From Tissierellia bacterium (GTDB lineage: Bacteria > Bacillota > Clostridia > Tissierellales > Tissierellaceae), in the NCBI GenBank assembly GCA_012521625.1, contig JAAYLY010000076.1, forward strand, positions 1 to 14,943: 14,943 nt of DNA. Direction: 5' to 3'. Numbering within the stretch: the first letter of the stretch is position 1; each line of letters starts with the position of its first letter. The notes beneath the pieces were generated by a model. That model was not told the DNA's origin, made no database searches, and saw nothing but the letters and a program-made list of their open reading frames with translations. This document shows positions 13,794-14,943 of the stretch, one piece after another. The translations under genes were made by a program, and so were the position numbers.

Positions 13794-14224
13794 CCTTCCT
13801 GCTCCCTCTCCTGGATATACTCCTTAATTAATTCTACCCCATAGTCTATACACTGGCTGATGGTATAATCACCAGGCATGGAAACCTTGATATTGCATTT
13901 TTCCAGGGGAATCAATATCTTCATAGCATCGCTGGAGCCTATGGCTTCTGCCATCCTTGGAGATAGTTCCCCCATCATGGCATTGGGCATCAGCACTGCC
14001 ACTACCCCCATTATAATATCCACCCTTTTTACATTGTAAATTAGGGCATTTTCACCAGTAGCCCCCTGATCCGCTCCAGCCTTTAGCATCCTACCGGTGG
14101 CCAAGGAATTGGTACCTAGTGCAATTACATTTATATCAGGTAATTCTGCCTTTAATTTTTCTACAATAGAGCTTCCTATACCCCCGCCTTGTCCATCTAC
14201 TACAGCTATTGAAATACCCTTCAT
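13790..14224 (-). CDS. DUF3842 family protein
   Basis: A small cytoplasmic protein of 144 residues whose function is not established. It starts with the nucleotide-binding-like motif GISIAVVDGQGGGIGSSI, resembling a Rossmann glycine loop, and has alternating strand/helix segments, but no catalytic motif is recognised. I place the start at ATG 14224, which lies 8 bases after AAAGGAG. An in-frame GTG at 14230 lies only 2 bases after it and is less likely. The gene leads the operon and overlaps the decarboxylase start by 4 bases. That coupling suggests a link to the decarboxylase or to its product, but this is inference from position only. The family assignment rests on the N-terminal motif and size. 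Confidence 0.75.
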   Translation of the reverse strand: MKGISIAVVDGQGGGIGSSIVEKLKAELPDINVIALGTNSLATGRMLKAGADQGATGENALIYNVKRVDIIMGVVAVLMPNAMMGELSPRMAEAIGSSDAMKILIPLEKCNIKVSMPGDYTISQCIDYGVELIKEYIQEREQEG

Positions 14225-14261
14225 AGTCACTTCTCCTTTAAATTAGTCTATATTTAAGTAA

Positions 14262-14290
14262 ATGATAACACTAAAAATGGCATAAATCAA
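14262..14290 (-). promoter_or_regulatory. Probable promoter of the DUF3842-to-ricT operon
   Basis: Minus-strand TTGATT (14290-14285), a 17-base spacer and TATCAT (14267-14262) match sigma-A elements moderately well (4/6 and 5/6). The start would be near 14255, about 30 bases before the ATG. The -35 element overlaps the end of the adjoining long hairpin. No other promoter is seen before the next six genes, which are spaced 15 bases or less apart or overlap. Confidence 0.5.
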
Positions 14291-14332
14291 TTAATGCGAA
14301 ATGGGTATAATTGGCCATTTCGCATTAGTTGA
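14287..14332. repeat. Long inverted repeat between ECF gene and DUF3842 operon
   Basis: TAATGCGAAATGG (14292-14304) and CCATTTCGCATTA (14315-14327) pair perfectly. The pairing extends outward to 14287 and 14332 with one imperfect pair, giving an 18-bp stem around a 10-base AT-rich loop. There is no T-tract on either strand. It lies 17 bases past the ECF gene stop and overlaps the next promoter's -35. It could be a non-canonical terminator, an operator or a small repeat element. Confidence 0.7.
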
Positions 14333-14348
14333 AGAGCTAAAGAATATT

Positions 14349-14864
14349 TTATGAGTAAAAAGTTACCTTATCCCTTTTTAATAGCCTAACTATAGGGGGG
14401 ATAAACAACAATTGGATTATGATTCCAGGTAGTCCCGTCATAATTGCCCCCTTTAAATAAAGGAGTGGACCACTATTAAAGCCAAAGAAGTTTGCTAAGA
14501 TAAATACCATAATACCTGCTGCTATCCTACCATCTATCATACCCGCTATAAGGGAGATGTAGGTGTTTACCTTTAGCTTTTTAGAGAAATAACCTGAGGT
14601 TAAGCCGTAGGTTCCCAATTCAGCTATCATTATAGGCAGCATGGGGAAAAGGGGTGGCATGCCTGTTAATAGGCTGCTGATTATAGGGGTAATTACTCCA
14701 ACTAATAAGCCTTCAATAGGGCCTAGCAATAGGCCAGCCATTAGGACGGGAATATGCATGGGTAAAAATACGGGACCACCCATGTTGAACTGATGAAAGA
14801 CTATGGGGAGAAGTACACCTAAAGCTATAAATAATCCTGACAGTACTATATTTCTTGATTTCAT
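14349..14864 (-). CDS. ECF transporter substrate-binding (S) component, substrate unknown
   Basis: A very hydrophobic integral membrane protein of 171 residues with about six predicted membrane helices, as expected for an S subunit of energy-coupling-factor vitamin importers. The N-terminal basic start MKSRNIVLSGLFIALGV and the MHIPVLMAGLLLGP loop (about 37-50) are typical of this group. PIISSLLTGMPP (60-71) lies in a membrane segment, and GGP/FLPMHIP lies in the ligand-side loop. No EcfA or EcfT gene is in the window, so it would share the housekeeping ECF module. No riboswitch is visible in the 79 bases available upstream, so the vitamin cannot be inferred. The ATG at 14864 follows AGAGGTGATAGG. 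A direct repeat, AGCTATTA-GG-AGCTATTA, lies upstream on the minus strand. Confidence 0.8.
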   Translation of the reverse strand: MKSRNIVLSGLFIALGVLLPIVFHQFNMGGPVFLPMHIPVLMAGLLLGPIEGLLVGVITPIISSLLTGMPPLFPMLPIMIAELGTYGLTSGYFSKKLKVNTYISLIAGMIDGRIAAGIMVFILANFFGFNSGPLLYLKGAIMTGLPGIIIQLLFIPPIVRLLKRDKVTFYS

Positions 14865-14943
14865 CCTATCACCTCTTATAAATAATCGTATGGTTTAATA
14901 CTTTTTTCTTTTAATAGCTCCTAATAGCTTTTAATTATTTTTA

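Noticed and set aside
14228..14230. GTG as start of the DUF3842 gene
   Set aside because: It lies only 2 bases from AAAGGAG; the ATG at 14224 has normal spacing and fits the usual MKGISIAVVDGQGGG start.

Overview
This window looks like the chromosome of a low-GC, anaerobic, Gram-positive bacterium of the Clostridia/Tissierellia type. The gene order tmk, darA (yaaQ-like), holB, ricT (yaaT-like), rsmI, metG, tatD and yabE matches the Bacillus subtilis origin-proximal yaaO-to-yabE block. Strong AGG-type Shine-Dalgarno (SD) sites, GTG and TTG starts, a methionine T-box, AT-rich spacers and a clostridial-type 55-residue 2[4Fe-4S] ferredoxin agree with this. The species cannot be named from sequence alone. 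Nearly everything reads on the minus strand; only the yabE-like cell-wall gene reads on plus.

Layout from right to left, following minus-strand transcription: an ECF transporter substrate-binding subunit (14864-14349); a large perfect-core hairpin and a probable sigma-A promoter; then a tightly packed operon (14224-9234) of a DUF3842 protein, a short Orn/Lys/Arg decarboxylase, thymidylate kinase, two tandem PII-like c-di-AMP receptor paralogues, DNA polymerase III delta-prime and RicT. Next comes a ferredoxin with a structured leader and a clean terminator, followed by rsmI-nurA, and herA behind its own leader. A bidirectional terminator separates herA from the convergent yabE-like gene. This gene and the T-box-metG-tatD unit are divergently transcribed from two near-consensus promoters. 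The far left edge holds a promoter and SD for a gene that reads out of the window.

Functionally this is a housekeeping block: DNA replication and nucleotide supply (Tmk, HolB), DNA end processing (NurA nuclease with HerA translocase), ribosome and tRNA functions (RsmI, MetRS), RNA-decay control (RicT), second-messenger sensing (two DarA-like proteins), wall remodelling (YabE-like) and redox (ferredoxin). No mobile element, CRISPR array, rRNA or tRNA gene was seen.

The most notable points are: a second, loop-deleted DarA paralogue beside the canonical one; a bacterial HerA-NurA pair; a textbook WalR-type box in the yabE-like 5' leader; 33-bp direct repeats between the T-box terminator and metG; a nested inverted repeat that covers the ferredoxin SD; a GCGAAATG dyad found upstream of both herA and the DUF3842 operon; and a probable 1-base frameshift in the ricT tail. 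None of these amounts to a clearly new system. They are regulatory and paralogue-level observations in a conserved neighbourhood.
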